Positions 1-6,981 are shown, numbered from the stretch's first letter. The stretch: 10,132 bases of DNA from JAAXQD01 sp035529735 (GCA_035529735.1 DATKWE010000211.1:1-10132); one strand, 5' to 3'. Numbers and translations are program-made. The notes: generated by a model from the letters alone, not told the origin.

Positions 1-783
1 CTGAAGATCCTTGACGGCCCCGTACCATTTCGGACCGAACTTCTTTTTTTTGACTTGATGGACTCTAAGCCGGGATCCGGTCAACAGCCGGTCGGCAACA
101 CCGTATTTTAAATCCTTGTGAATATACTCCGGTATTTCACTGTCGATATACTGATTCGGGTTGTCCGGAAACTCCGGCGCTCTCACGAACGAAAGCATGA
201 TGTTCCCATACGGTGAAATAATCTCCCGGATAATTTGGCCGTCGCCGGACCGGGTAAACGGCACCCCGGATATTCGCCGTAAAGCCAGGTTGTCATCGTA
301 AGGCAAAACATTGCCGTCTTCATCCACAACCCGCCGTAAAAGACCGTAATCGCTATCACGGGTAAAGCTCGATCCTGCCGCGCTCGGCGTCGGGTAAAAT
401 CCGATCTTACCGAAATCGATATTATCCTTAAAGAATTCTCGCGGAAAACCTTCCTCTACCATGCCGCGGCCTGATCGATCATATTCAGCCATGGACCGCG
501 GCAAGACCACCGTGCCGGATAGGCCGTGGATCCCGACCCTTAATATCCGGATGCAATCACCGAACAGATCATAAATGGCCACATCTTCCTTCAAGGGAAG
601 AATCCGAACAGCCTTTAATACTCCCGTTCGTCGAACCATATCCAAAACCGTATCTTTTAAAGCGGTTTCAGCTTCTTCCCAGGACCATTTTTTGCCGTCT
701 GATCCGGACGCCCGGAAATCATTGCAAAGCCGAAGGGTATCGTCTAAAATTTGCAATACGGTTCTGGCATAGGGACTAGCCAT
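1..783 (-). CDS. Probable head-tail adaptor (connector) protein, 3' end outside window
   Basis: An open frame of 261 codons runs from ATG at 783 to the left edge with no stop, so the C-terminus is missing. The ATG sits in ATGGCTAG and overlaps the stop of the upstream gene by 8 bp, which suggests translational coupling; the Shine-Dalgarno (AAGG) is weak. The first ~55 residues look helical (VLQILDDTLRLCNDF, then WSWEEAETALKDTVLDMV). They are followed by a hydrophobic/acidic strand-like stretch ILPLKEDVAIYDL and CIRILRVGIHG at about 61-87. A helical N-terminus containing a W-S-x-E motif, then a strand ending in a Y-D-L/L-P turn, is the general pattern of phage head-tail adaptors (gp6/DUF6682-like), and the position after capsid genes fits. 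The family call is an inference from pattern and order. The part visible near the edge is Lys-rich (VKKKKFGPKWYG). It could instead be another neck or tail protein. Confidence 0.6.
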   Translation of the reverse strand, partial: MASPYARTVLQILDDTLRLCNDFRASGSDGKKWSWEEAETALKDTVLDMVRRTGVLKAVRILPLKEDVAIYDLFGDCIRILRVGIHGLSGTVVLPRSMAEYDRSGRGMVEEGFPREFFKDNIDFGKIGFYPTPSAAGSSFTRDSDYGLLRRVVDEDGNVLPYDDNLALRRISGVPFTRSGDGQIIREIISPYGNIMLSFVRAPEFPDNPNQYIDSEIPEYIHKDLKYGVADRLLTGSRLRVHQVKKKKFGPKWYGAVKDLQ

Positions 784-1177
784 ATATCGCCTTATCGGCT
801 TCCTGATCGGTGATGCTGCGTTTAAGCGCGATTTTTCGAAGCTTATTGAAATCTTTAGCGGTTATCCACCCCACCAACTCAAACGGAAACCGCGGCGCGT
901 GAGACACCACTTTCCGCCGGCGAACCATATCCACGTCGCCGCCGGCGGAATCCTCAGACTCCACAACGGGTTCAGTCGCGTTTCGCAGGGCATGAACCAC
1001 TTCCAGCTTGACCGGGATAAATTCAATTCGCTTCATCCTGACAGGATTTCCGTTCACCCGAACGTAGATAATGTCAGGATCCTGCTTTCGGGTTTTCCCT
1101 GGAAATTTAATCAATGCAAATTCCTTGGGCGCGTTTTTTGGCCGGTCATTCGGTTTTTCTTGGGTATTTTCTGTCAT
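776..1177 (-). CDS. Hypothetical protein of the phage head module (133 aa)
   Basis: I do not recognise a family. The start ATG (1177) is preceded by GGAG seven bases upstream, so the start is well supported. The N-terminal ~20 residues are polar and probably disordered (TQEKPNDRPKNAPKE). A compact, strand-like, basic segment follows (FALIKFPGKTRKQDPDIIYVRVNGNPVRMKRIEFIPV split across about 20-57). The C-terminal part has ITAKDFNKLRKIALKRSITDQEAD, which looks helical. Its stop overlaps the start of the putative adaptor gene by 8 bp. Position between the capsid accessory gene and the adaptor suggests a virion or head-completion role, but no motif shows it. No signal peptide or membrane segment is visible. 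Confidence 0.75.
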   Translation of the reverse strand: MTENTQEKPNDRPKNAPKEFALIKFPGKTRKQDPDIIYVRVNGNPVRMKRIEFIPVKLEVVHALRNATEPVVESEDSAGGDVDMVRRRKVVSHAPRFPFELVGWITAKDFNKLRKIALKRSITDQEADKAIYG

Positions 1178-1202
1178 AATTCTTCTCCGGTTGAATTCAT
1201 AG

Positions 1203-1231
1203 GGGATCCCGGGGACTTGGGCCGGGATCCC
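1203..1231 (-). promoter_or_regulatory. GC-rich intercistronic hairpin
   Basis: A 10-bp perfect inverted repeat (GGGATCCCGG at 1203-1212 against CCGGGATCCC at 1222-1231) with a 9-nt loop fills most of the 63-nt gap between the 169-aa and 133-aa genes. Neither strand has a T run after it, so it is not a standard intrinsic terminator. An mRNA-stabilising, processing or partial-attenuation role is possible. Each arm contains the palindrome GGGATCCC. Confidence 0.55.
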
Positions 1232-1240
1232 AGGTTTGAT

Positions 1241-1750
1241 TTACCGCGTAGCGATCCAGAGCAGCTGTTCGCCGCTGACATTCAGATCTGCGTCGGCGCC
1301 GATCTTAAATCCCGGCGTCGTCTTCAGCTTCATACCGTGCCTTGGATCGGGATCGACCGCATCGCCATAACATTGATACAAGGCCGCCGTAGCGGCGGCC
1401 CGTTCATAATGGCCGTTAACATAGATCTCTTCCTTGGAATTGAGATCCGTTAAATTATCGACCCAATTGCCGGATGCACTGTCAAAGACGATTTCATCGC
1501 CGCCGGGATATTCGCTGATCCCGTCGGCTGCCAGTAAAGCCCGAGTCGGTGCCGCTATTCCGCTTTCCTTAATACCTTCATCCAGTGCGGCAATGACTTT
1601 CATACCCTTCCACCATTCAGCTTCGGGATAAAGTGCGCCGACATCTTCGGGATTGATGACCTTGACATGCCTGGGAATAAACCCCAGGCACACATTGATC
1701 ACCGCGCCGGTACCGTCACAGGTTCCATGCACTACACCACTTAATTCCAT
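1241..1750 (-). CDS. Putative capsid accessory/decoration protein (169 aa)
   Basis: The gene directly follows the major capsid gene, where phages often encode a head-decoration or stabilising protein. The start is supported by a strong Shine-Dalgarno, AAGGAG seven bases before the ATG. The N-terminus (GVVHGTCDGTGAVINVCLGF, then IPRHVKVIN, residues ~5-33) reads as alternating beta strands with the G-F-x-P-R-x-V-x-V-x-N pattern that I associate with small phage virion proteins. The middle is Ala/Gly rich, and the tail (TPGFKIGADADLNVSGEQLLWIATR, in part) also looks beta-like. No transmembrane or signal segment is present. The decoration role is inferred from position and predicted beta content only. 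Hairpins lie in the gaps on both sides. Confidence 0.7.
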   Translation of the reverse strand: MELSGVVHGTCDGTGAVINVCLGFIPRHVKVINPEDVGALYPEAEWWKGMKVIAALDEGIKESGIAAPTRALLAADGISEYPGGDEIVFDSASGNWVDNLTDLNSKEEIYVNGHYERAAATAALYQCYGDAVDPDPRHGMKLKTTPGFKIGADADLNVSGEQLLWIATR

Positions 1751-1784
1751 GTCAATACTCCTTCTTGTTTATTTATTGGGTTAT

Positions 1785-1811
1785 GGGTTCAGAGCTTTAA
1801 GCCCTGAACCC
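1785..1811 (-). promoter_or_regulatory. Hairpin downstream of the major capsid gene
   Basis: GGGTTCAG (1785-1792) pairs with CTGAACCC (1804-1811). In the minus-strand RNA the stem continues through a G-U pair and three more pairs, giving about 12 pairs around a 3-nt loop. It lies 19 nt after the capsid stop codon, in the gap before the next gene. No T run follows on either strand, so efficient rho-independent termination is unlikely. A 3'-end stabilising or partial terminator role for the capsid mRNA is plausible. Confidence 0.6.
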
Positions 1812-1829
1812 CTTGACGCTACTTACACC

Positions 1830-2828
1830 CTATGTCGGATTTTCCGTCACCGCGCACTCGATTCTTTCCATCAGTTCATCGGACAGGATGCAGCCCGCGT
1901 GCCAGAATTTCCAGCCCAGGGTGCCGCGCTGGCCCAATGGATCGCCGCCCCTGGGTTTTGGGTTGACAACGGCGATGTTGCCGGAATTCACACCGCGAAG
2001 CGGCACCGTACACCAGGCATCCGGAGCAACCACGATCACCGGATAGACATCGGCGTTTACGCCGGTCGTTGACAGCATGGCCCCCTTGGCACCGCCGGCA
2101 TCCGCCCAGGGTGAGAACATGGTGGTCAACAGAAACCGGATGTTCTCTGCGGCGCAGACTTCATACGGCATGGCCTTGGATGGATCCGGATAGTTCTGAA
2201 CCTTGGTACATCCGGCAATCCCGGTCAGATCGGCTTCGATATCGGTATGGCCGAATCCGACAAATGACGCACCAATGGGTTCTGTGGCGTATTTTGGTGA
2301 TCCGGCCAAAATTTCCATGTAATATTCGGCATCCGATCCCCGGAGGCTTCTGATTACTTTTTTCAGATCACCCTTATCAAAAAAGGTGTTGACATCGGTT
2401 CGGGCAGCGCCGTTCGCATACAAAACGCTGGTTCCGCCCTTGAGAATCCCGATATTGAGATCTTCACGGGTCTCCCGCATTTGCCGGGATTGCAAACCTT
2501 TAAATTCTGCCAGAACCGGATCTTCGTGGGTATCCTGGATAACATCGGTAAGACCGATCCAGTCGCCGTATTGTTCTAACGTACATTGCACATCCACGTA
2601 CTGCGGTTTGGTGCCTGGGGGAGTTACGCCTTCCTGCAATGGACCGGTGGCCCTTGCAAGTACCAGGTACCGGCGGAAGATCATCACCCGGCCCTTGCCT
2701 TTGGGCATGGGTTTTGTCTGGGCGGTCCGTTCCGTTACAATTCCCGGAACCGTCCGCTTGAGCAGCTTGCCCCAGGCCGCGAAATTGGTACGTGGAGAAA
2801 TATCACCATAATGCGTATATTCGGACAT
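1830..2828 (-). CDS. Major capsid protein, N4-gp56 family
   Basis: This is the shell subunit of the phage head. Its 332 residues carry the signature layout of the N4-gp56 major capsid family (HK97 fold in well-studied relatives). There is an N-terminal KPMPKGKGRVMIFRRY segment (39-54), then LQEGVTPPG (64-72), then EQYGDWIGLTDVI (85-97). Next come DPVLAEF (103-109) and a helix rich in R/E (QMRETREDLN), followed by TSVLYANG (133-140). A later stretch, YPVIVVAPDAW, and the C-terminal GWKFWHAGCILSDE also fit the family. Translation starts at ATG 2828 with AAGGAG eight bases upstream, one of the best ribosome sites in the window, as expected for the most abundant virion protein. It follows the scaffold gene after a 40-nt gap with a hairpin. 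It is shorter than the N4 capsid protein itself but normal for this family in other phages. Confidence 0.92.
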   Translation of the reverse strand: MSEYTHYGDISPRTNFAAWGKLLKRTVPGIVTERTAQTKPMPKGKGRVMIFRRYLVLARATGPLQEGVTPPGTKPQYVDVQCTLEQYGDWIGLTDVIQDTHEDPVLAEFKGLQSRQMRETREDLNIGILKGGTSVLYANGAARTDVNTFFDKGDLKKVIRSLRGSDAEYYMEILAGSPKYATEPIGASFVGFGHTDIEADLTGIAGCTKVQNYPDPSKAMPYEVCAAENIRFLLTTMFSPWADAGGAKGAMLSTTGVNADVYPVIVVAPDAWCTVPLRGVNSGNIAVVNPKPRGGDPLGQRGTLGWKFWHAGCILSDELMERIECAVTENPT

Positions 2829-2846
2829 GATAAAAACTCCTTTTTA

Positions 2847-2867
2847 TCCGCCGGTTTTTTTGGCGGA
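2847..2867 (-). promoter_or_regulatory. Hairpin just upstream of the capsid ribosome-binding site
   Basis: TCCGCC (2847-2852) and GGCGGA (2862-2867) form a 6-bp stem with a 9-nt A-rich loop in the minus-strand RNA. It sits between the scaffold stop codon and the capsid Shine-Dalgarno (AAGGAG). It leaves the ribosome site free, so it may protect the 5' end of a processed capsid mRNA or shield the gene from the upstream transcript. The T run seen on the plus strand is in the loop, not after the stem. Confidence 0.45.
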
Positions 2868-2868
2868 A

Positions 2869-3804
2869 TTACGTCGCATGTTCGTCAAATATTTCCTCTG
2901 GTGATTTGTCCTCATCTTTTTTTGCTCTGGCTTCCGGACCGGTCGAAGCGCCGGGCTTGATCCCGCCGGCCGCGATATCTTTGACATCCTTGGCGATATC
3001 GCCGCCCAGATCGGCATCGTGCGTCGCTGCTGCAGTGCCGGCCTTTTTGGTCTTATACCGGGTAAGGACATCGATGGCCGCGCCCGGATCCGATATATTG
3101 TTTAGGGTAGGATCCCGCACAAGTTCGGCCGTAAACCAATCTTGATAATCCTTCGTGGCCATGATTTTGTAGGCATCCGGCTGGCCGTCCTTCCACTGGC
3201 CGCCGTCTGCCATAAATCCGGTTACCACTGCTTTTTCAAAATTGGCCTGGCCAAGCTGTTCTTGCATCCCGGTAACCACTTTTTGAATTTCTTCGGGATT
3301 CAGGCCGCCCATCATCTTTTTTGCCAAATGCTCAAAAGCTTTCTTGGCCTCCGGATAATCTTCAAGATATGATTTGATTTCTTCGGGCATATCGTCGTCG
3401 GATTGATCCAGTCCCCCGGTTTTGGTCCCTGGCGGATCCGTTGCGTCAACCTTCTTTTTCAATTCTGCAACGGTCGATGTCAAGCCATGCGCCCAGGTTT
3501 GGGTGTTCCTGAGTTGTTTTTCAAGATCTTCATAACTGGGCTTTTTAGAGAGTTCATCACCATCCTTAGTTTCGTCACCGGGCGTTTCTGTCCCTGCCGC
3601 ACCCGGGTGGCTTGCATCGTCGGTAATCTCTGAACCTTCAGGGGCCGTTTCTTTTCCGGTAATCCCTTCCGGTGTTTCAGGGGCCGTTTCTCCAAGACCT
3701 TCGGCAAAAGCCGCTTCAGCGTCTTCTTCGGTAAATTCTTCGGCGTCTTCGGCTTCAGTTGTTCCGCCGCCTTTATTAGCGGCATGTCCAGCTTCTTTAC
3801 TCAT
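2869..3804 (-). CDS. Capsid scaffolding protein (311 aa)
   Basis: This protein probably guides capsid assembly and then leaves the shell or is degraded. The frame also has an ATG at 3837, but ATG 3804 (MSKEAGHAA) is preceded by AAAGGAG ten bases upstream, so I use 3804. The N-terminal ~88 residues are very acidic and low complexity (runs of E, D, A, T, P). A coiled-coil-like helix follows (YEDLEKQLRNTQTW, then STVAELKKKVD, 91-120), then helical segments at 139-185. A block with DAYKIMATKDYQDWF (210-224) and SDPGAAIDVLTRYK (238-251) matches the D-W ... F-x-x-W ... A-x-x-x-L-x-x-Y-K pattern common in scaffolds of N4-gp56-type phages. The C-terminus is charged (KKDEDKSPEEIFDEHAT), as expected for a capsid-binding tail. 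It lies immediately upstream of the major capsid gene, the classical scaffold position. Confidence 0.85.
   Translation of the reverse strand: MSKEAGHAANKGGGTTEAEDAEEFTEEDAEAAFAEGLGETAPETPEGITGKETAPEGSEITDDASHPGAAGTETPGDETKDGDELSKKPSYEDLEKQLRNTQTWAHGLTSTVAELKKKVDATDPPGTKTGGLDQSDDDMPEEIKSYLEDYPEAKKAFEHLAKKMMGGLNPEEIQKVVTGMQEQLGQANFEKAVVTGFMADGGQWKDGQPDAYKIMATKDYQDWFTAELVRDPTLNNISDPGAAIDVLTRYKTKKAGTAAATHDADLGGDIAKDVKDIAAGGIKPGASTGPEARAKKDEDKSPEEIFDEHAT
3637..3691 (-). repeat. In-frame duplication inside the scaffold gene
   Basis: A 16-bp direct repeat, TTCAGGGGCCGTTTCT, occurs at 3637-3652 and 3676-3691. The offset is 39 nt (13 codons), so the repeat stays in frame and gives two ETAPE blocks (residues 39-43 and 52-56). 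It lies in the acidic, disordered N-terminal part, where length changes are probably tolerated. Confidence 0.6.
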
Positions 3805-3880
3805 TATGAATAGTCTCCTTTGGTAATCCAGGCTCAAACAGGCCGTTTCCGGTAATCCGCTTAAACGAGGGCCATTTTTT

Positions 3881-4054
3881 TTATTTACAGTTATGGCAGG
3901 ATGAGCATTGTTTGCAAACCTGGCCTTTCCCTGTGGATTCGATAATATCGATCGGGAAAGTCATTTTATTTTTTCTCACAATTTTTGGAGGCTCATATTC
4001 CCGCTGATTATTTTTATCACTTTTTTCTATGGTTTTAAATCGTCTCTTCTTCAT
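3881..4054 (-). CDS. 57-aa basic protein with C-terminal CxxCxxCxxC cluster
   Basis: A short gene hidden between the 97-aa gene and the scaffold. Its ATG (4054) overlaps the upstream stop as ATGA, and AAGGAG stands seven bases before it, so translation is well supported. The first 30 residues are strongly basic (12 Lys/Arg, beginning MKKRRFKTIEK). They are followed by MTFPIDIIESTGKGQV and the last residues CKQCSSCHNCK. Cysteines at 47, 50, 53 and 56 form a perfect CxxCxxCxxC array, a spacing able to bind zinc or an iron-sulphur cluster. I do not know a family. The gene is visibly more A/T-rich than its neighbours. Possible roles are a nucleic-acid or capsid-binding metalloprotein of assembly; this is inference only. 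A 76-nt gap without a gene separates it from the scaffold start. Confidence 0.72.
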   Translation of the reverse strand: MKKRRFKTIEKSDKNNQREYEPPKIVRKNKMTFPIDIIESTGKGQVCKQCSSCHNCK

Positions 4055-4344
4055 AAGTCTTCTCCTTGTTCTTCATCTTGGGTGTCTTTGGCAAATATTT
4101 GTTTGCCTATTTCTTTAGGCAATTCAATTAAATCATTGGCCAGGTTCCACACGCCCTTGAAATATCCGCTGCTTTCAAGGCCCTGGTCTAACCGCATGTG
4201 TTTTTTAAATGCTGCATCCCGGATCCGGGTCAGATATCGATCAAATACCGGCCAGTTTGGGTCCCGCATGAGCGCTGCCAGGCTTTGGGCCTCATTTTCA
4301 TCGATGGCCGGGCCGGTCTTTATGTTTTCAGATCGTTCTTTCAT
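4051..4344 (-). CDS. Hypothetical protein after portal (97 aa)
   Basis: I do not recognise this protein. The frame is open upstream to an ATG at 4398, but ATG 4344 (MKERSENIKTG) has GGAG nine bases upstream and removes most of the overlap with the portal gene, so I choose it; a 17-nt overlap remains. The sequence is mostly helical and amphipathic: EAQSLAALMRDPNWPVFDRY, then IRDAAFKKHMRLDQGL, then FKGVWNLANDLIELPKEI. The C-terminus is acidic (DTQDEEQGEDL). The D-P-N-W-x-V-F and small all-helical build resemble small proteins often encoded beside portal genes, but no function is shown. Its last codons contain the ribosome site for the following 57-aa gene. Confidence 0.75.
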   Translation of the reverse strand: MKERSENIKTGPAIDENEAQSLAALMRDPNWPVFDRYLTRIRDAAFKKHMRLDQGLESSGYFKGVWNLANDLIELPKEIGKQIFAKDTQDEEQGEDL

Positions 4345-6178
4345 TAATCGCCGCTCCGGGCGGTCCTTGCATAAAGGGTTGTGGGAGAAGCTTGGCAATG
4401 CCTTCAGCTTCTTCGGTCAATTCCTTGTCTGTCGGAAAGTAGGCGTCCGGATCCAGATCCCTGGTTCTGGCCAACTCCCGCAAAAACGGCAATACTTTGG
4501 TAAACTGTGCGGTAAACTCCGAGCTTAATGCAACCTGGAGTAACGACAGGACATCCTGAGATCGTCTTGCCCGGTCTATAAATGTCTGGTAACCTTTGGC
4601 TTCCGGCATAAAATCGCCCTTGATCATTTCATCCGGATTGGTCACCATGTGATAATGATAATGGCCGGTTACCACCGGTTCGGTATGCCCTTCATCGGTG
4701 TTGCGAATGGTGCCGCCGATCATTTTATTACCGGCCTCGGCCATTTTGCTCATTTCATAGGCCGTGCGCCGGTCTTTGGAATCAACCTGGCCTTCCATGT
4801 TTCTCGATATACCCGACTCGTGGTCGGCAAATTCTCGAAACAGATTGATCATGTCCGGGGTCCCCCGGGTATTGTCCGGCGGAGCATAAAACTGCATGGC
4901 CTGGCGAACATCTTCGGTGCCTTCTTCAACTTCGAATGTTTTTCCCGGATACAGGGTTTTGTTCTGCCCTGGGGCCAGTCGCCGGGGGTTCCAGTACAAA
5001 AGCAAGTTGGAAGAGAGTGCTTTATTATCGAGCATGGACCGGGTCAGGCCGTTAATGATCATCTGGGAGTCTTCTATATTTTCCGGGATCCCGACACCGC
5101 CGGCTTCCAGCGGCAAATGTTCCCACTTCGCCAGATACGTGGGTCTGTATGGAAATTGATTGATCACCGGCGGCCGGATAATCTCCGCCTGCTTGGCCTT
5201 GGCCACTACGCAAAAAATCTCGACTTCACGATCCTTCTTTTTAGATAAGCCGCGGATTTGCGTCTTTGCCCTGCCTTCATATCCAATCAAATATTTTCTC
5301 GGGACCCGGCCGTAAAAGGTATAAACCGGGATAACGCGCTTTCGCTTGTTGAACCTTTCATGCGCCGGGCCAAAGGAATCATCGTCTTCATCCGAAGCGT
5401 CGTCTCTGTCGGTAAACTGATCGGCAATCCGCTGTATGGCCTTTGCATCATACCCGTTGGTTTCGGCCAGATCCAAAAACCGGCCTTTTGACATCATATC
5501 CCGGATAATAACCCCGTGGCCCTGGTTGTGATCGGAATTTTCCAGATCCCAGAACACATTCCATACACCCGGATTTTCAACCACCGGCTGGTAAGTTTTT
5601 TGAGGTGTCATGATGTGCCGGCCATACCGTTGCAAAATCTCCGGTGAATAATAGAGTTGATCCAGACCCGGAACACCAAACTGAACCGACATGCCGTTAA
5701 ACGGTCGGAGCACCGGACCCCTTAACCAGGACAACCCATACAGCGCATTTTCCAGCCCGGAACTCATAAAAACCCGATCCGCTTTTGCGTGGATGAAATC
5801 CCCCTTGATCTGCAGCCGCATGCGATCACACCGCTCTTTGGCCGTGTTGGGATCTAAAGCAGCCATGGACCTGTTCGTCGGGATCGGGGACGGTTGAATA
5901 TCCCAGGGGATCTTGCCTTCTTGAAGCATGACGGACATCACCTGGTTAAATCCGGTCACCACTTTTTGCTTGGTCAACCGAACAAATACCTTGCTGCGCC
6001 AACCCCGGCCTTCGGTCGCTTTCCAGCGCTTCAACGCATCCGAATCGTATCTGCCCCTGAACGCATCGTAATTGCGCCGCCAGGTAGGTTCCAGTTGACC
6101 GTTCCGCTCTTCCTTGAACCATGAAAACAGATCGTCAACGATGTATTTGGCAAGTTTAGTTTCTTCGGTGTCTGGCAT
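4328..6178 (-). CDS. Portal protein (616 aa)
   Basis: The portal forms the dodecameric ring at one capsid vertex through which TerL pumps DNA. The N-terminus has W-x-x-N-Y-D-A-F-R-G (33-42) and WRSKVFVRLTKQKV (60-73), a usual opening for podovirus-like portals. The most telling part is PYRPTYLAKWEHLPLEAG (343-360) followed by GIPENIEDSQMIINGLTR (363-380): W...G-x-G-x-P-E-x-x-x-D-x-Q-x-x-x-N is characteristic of portals. A helical stretch at about 440-495 is followed by a C-terminal domain ending LPQPFMQGPPGAAINERTI. The frame extends to ATG 6250, but ATG 6178 (MPDTEETK) reduces the overlap with the preceding gene to 23 nt and has GGAAG four bases upstream, a mediocre site, so the start is probable rather than certain. 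It lies upstream of scaffold and capsid genes, as is usual. Confidence 0.85.
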   Translation of the reverse strand: MPDTEETKLAKYIVDDLFSWFKEERNGQLEPTWRRNYDAFRGRYDSDALKRWKATEGRGWRSKVFVRLTKQKVVTGFNQVMSVMLQEGKIPWDIQPSPIPTNRSMAALDPNTAKERCDRMRLQIKGDFIHAKADRVFMSSGLENALYGLSWLRGPVLRPFNGMSVQFGVPGLDQLYYSPEILQRYGRHIMTPQKTYQPVVENPGVWNVFWDLENSDHNQGHGVIIRDMMSKGRFLDLAETNGYDAKAIQRIADQFTDRDDASDEDDDSFGPAHERFNKRKRVIPVYTFYGRVPRKYLIGYEGRAKTQIRGLSKKKDREVEIFCVVAKAKQAEIIRPPVINQFPYRPTYLAKWEHLPLEAGGVGIPENIEDSQMIINGLTRSMLDNKALSSNLLLYWNPRRLAPGQNKTLYPGKTFEVEEGTEDVRQAMQFYAPPDNTRGTPDMINLFREFADHESGISRNMEGQVDSKDRRTAYEMSKMAEAGNKMIGGTIRNTDEGHTEPVVTGHYHYHMVTNPDEMIKGDFMPEAKGYQTFIDRARRSQDVLSLLQVALSSEFTAQFTKVLPFLRELARTRDLDPDAYFPTDKELTEEAEGIAKLLPQPFMQGPPGAAINERTI

Positions 6179-6476
6179 TTTTCTTCCATACCTCTTCAAC
6201 TTTTTGAAATACGCGGGTTTCACGGTTTTTATGCGTAAATACCGGAGCATAAACCCTTAAAATGGTTTGCTTTTTATAGATGTAATCCGCATATCCCATA
6301 TGATCGAAGGTTTCGATCCCGGCGTGTTTGGCCATATCCAGTTGATCCGGTTCTTTGCCGGTAATCTCTCTAATGGCATTGTAAAAAGCGCCGTGAATCA
6401 TTTTCCGGTGCTCTACCGCCATATCATGCAGCAACTGATTTCGACCGGCCGGGCGGATTATATTGTCAATACTCAT
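6156..6476 (-). CDS. Hypothetical protein upstream of portal (106 aa)
   Basis: No family recognised. The ATG (6476) follows the previous stop codon by 2 nt; AAGG lies 11 nt upstream. The middle is probably helical (QLLHDMAVEHRKMIHGAFYN, residues 14-33, then AIREITGKEPDQLDMAKHAG). The C-terminus is strongly basic (KKNARHRRN), which could favour contact with DNA or acidic partners. Its end overlaps the portal start by 23 nt. The position suggests a minor virion or assembly protein; nothing in the sequence decides this. Confidence 0.72.
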   Translation of the reverse strand: MSIDNIIRPAGRNQLLHDMAVEHRKMIHGAFYNAIREITGKEPDQLDMAKHAGIETFDHMGYADYIYKKQTILRVYAPVFTHKNRETRVFQKVEEVWKKNARHRRN

Positions 6477-6478
6477 GG

Positions 6479-6880
6479 TTACACCAACCTTAAAATGGTT
6501 AATCTTACCCTACCGACAGCGCTGTTCACGTTATTGCCGGTTAGTCCGAAGGTTAAAATCCCGGACACGGCGACGCCGTTTAAATTCACCGTGGCGCCGG
6601 GTTCTTTGGGAAAGGCGACTTCACTTGTGGCTGTTTTCCTGTCGTCCAGGGCGCCGCCCATAACATCAACACCGTCCTCATCTTTAAGGGTAATGTCATA
6701 CAGATCTTGGGGTGCCGGTGCGCCGGGATTGGTGGTCACATAAGACAGAATTCCGGCAATGGGCCAATTGATGATTGTTTCCGGAACGCCGCCATCCGTA
6801 TCGTCCGCCGTCCAGTCCAGCGTGATTTCCACAATGCCCTCGCGTTCTTCCCGTTCCTGGGTTACTACCGATCCTGCCAT
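6479..6880 (-). CDS. Hypothetical beta-rich phage protein (133 aa)
   Basis: No enzyme motif is seen. The start (6880) has GGGG seven bases upstream. After an acidic N-terminus (TQEREEREG) the chain alternates short hydrophobic strands and Gly/Asp/Pro turns: IVEITLDWTADDTDGG, then LYDITLKDEDGVDVMGG, then ATVNLNGVAVSGILTFGLTG, ending GRVRLTILRLV. This is a beta-sandwich-like pattern, as in many small virion proteins. It precedes the 106-aa gene by only 2 nt and overlaps the end of the 38-aa mini-gene by 16 nt. A structural role is an inference from composition and location. Confidence 0.75.
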   Translation of the reverse strand: MAGSVVTQEREEREGIVEITLDWTADDTDGGVPETIINWPIAGILSYVTTNPGAPAPQDLYDITLKDEDGVDVMGGALDDRKTATSEVAFPKEPGATVNLNGVAVSGILTFGLTGNNVNSAVGRVRLTILRLV

Positions 6881-6981
6881 GATATTTCCCCTTTACCTTT
6901 ATGCAGCCGTATCGCCGATGCGCCGGCGCCGTGAATTCGTTCAGCCGGGATGAGATCCGGGATTTCGATTTCTATTTTCAA
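6865..6981 (-). CDS. Candidate 38-aa mini-gene with TTG start
   Basis: This frame fills an otherwise empty 97-nt gap. It would start at TTG 6981, which overlaps the previous stop as TTGA, and end at TAG 6865, 16 nt into the following gene. The peptide is (M)KIEIEIPDLIPAERIHGAGA followed by SAIRLHKGKGEISWQDR. The opening K-I-E-I-E-I-P-D strand is typical of real small phage proteins and unlike random translation. In-frame upstream there is only a stop, so TTG is the sole plausible start. The ribosome site is weak (purine-rich AAGAAGCAAG), but coupling to the preceding gene could supply ribosomes. The tight overlaps at both ends match the style of this operon. No function is visible. Confidence 0.5.
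   Translation of the reverse strand: MKIEIEIPDLIPAERIHGAGASAIRLHKGKGEISWQDR

Noticed and set aside
899..1453. Long plus-strand open frame (184 codons)
   Set aside because: It lies antisense to two well-supported minus-strand genes and the gap between them, has no ribosome site, and its translation shows no recognisable motif.
1785..1811. Classical rho-independent terminator after the capsid gene
   Set aside because: The stem is good, but no T tract follows on either strand, so I list it only as an intercistronic hairpin.
3805..3880. Regulatory element in the gap before the scaffold gene
   Set aside because: Apart from an 8-bp direct repeat (GGATTACC) and a 3-bp stem with a GAAA loop, I see only the ribosome site; too weak to claim.
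3881..4054. RiPP precursor peptide (leader plus Cys-rich core)
   Set aside because: The shape (charged leader, Cys-rich end) is suggestive, but no modification enzyme or exporter is near and the context is head assembly; a metal-binding tail is simpler.
4649..5248. Plus-strand open frame (199 codons) opposite the portal gene
   Set aside because: Antisense shadow of the portal gene, without a start signal or family pattern.
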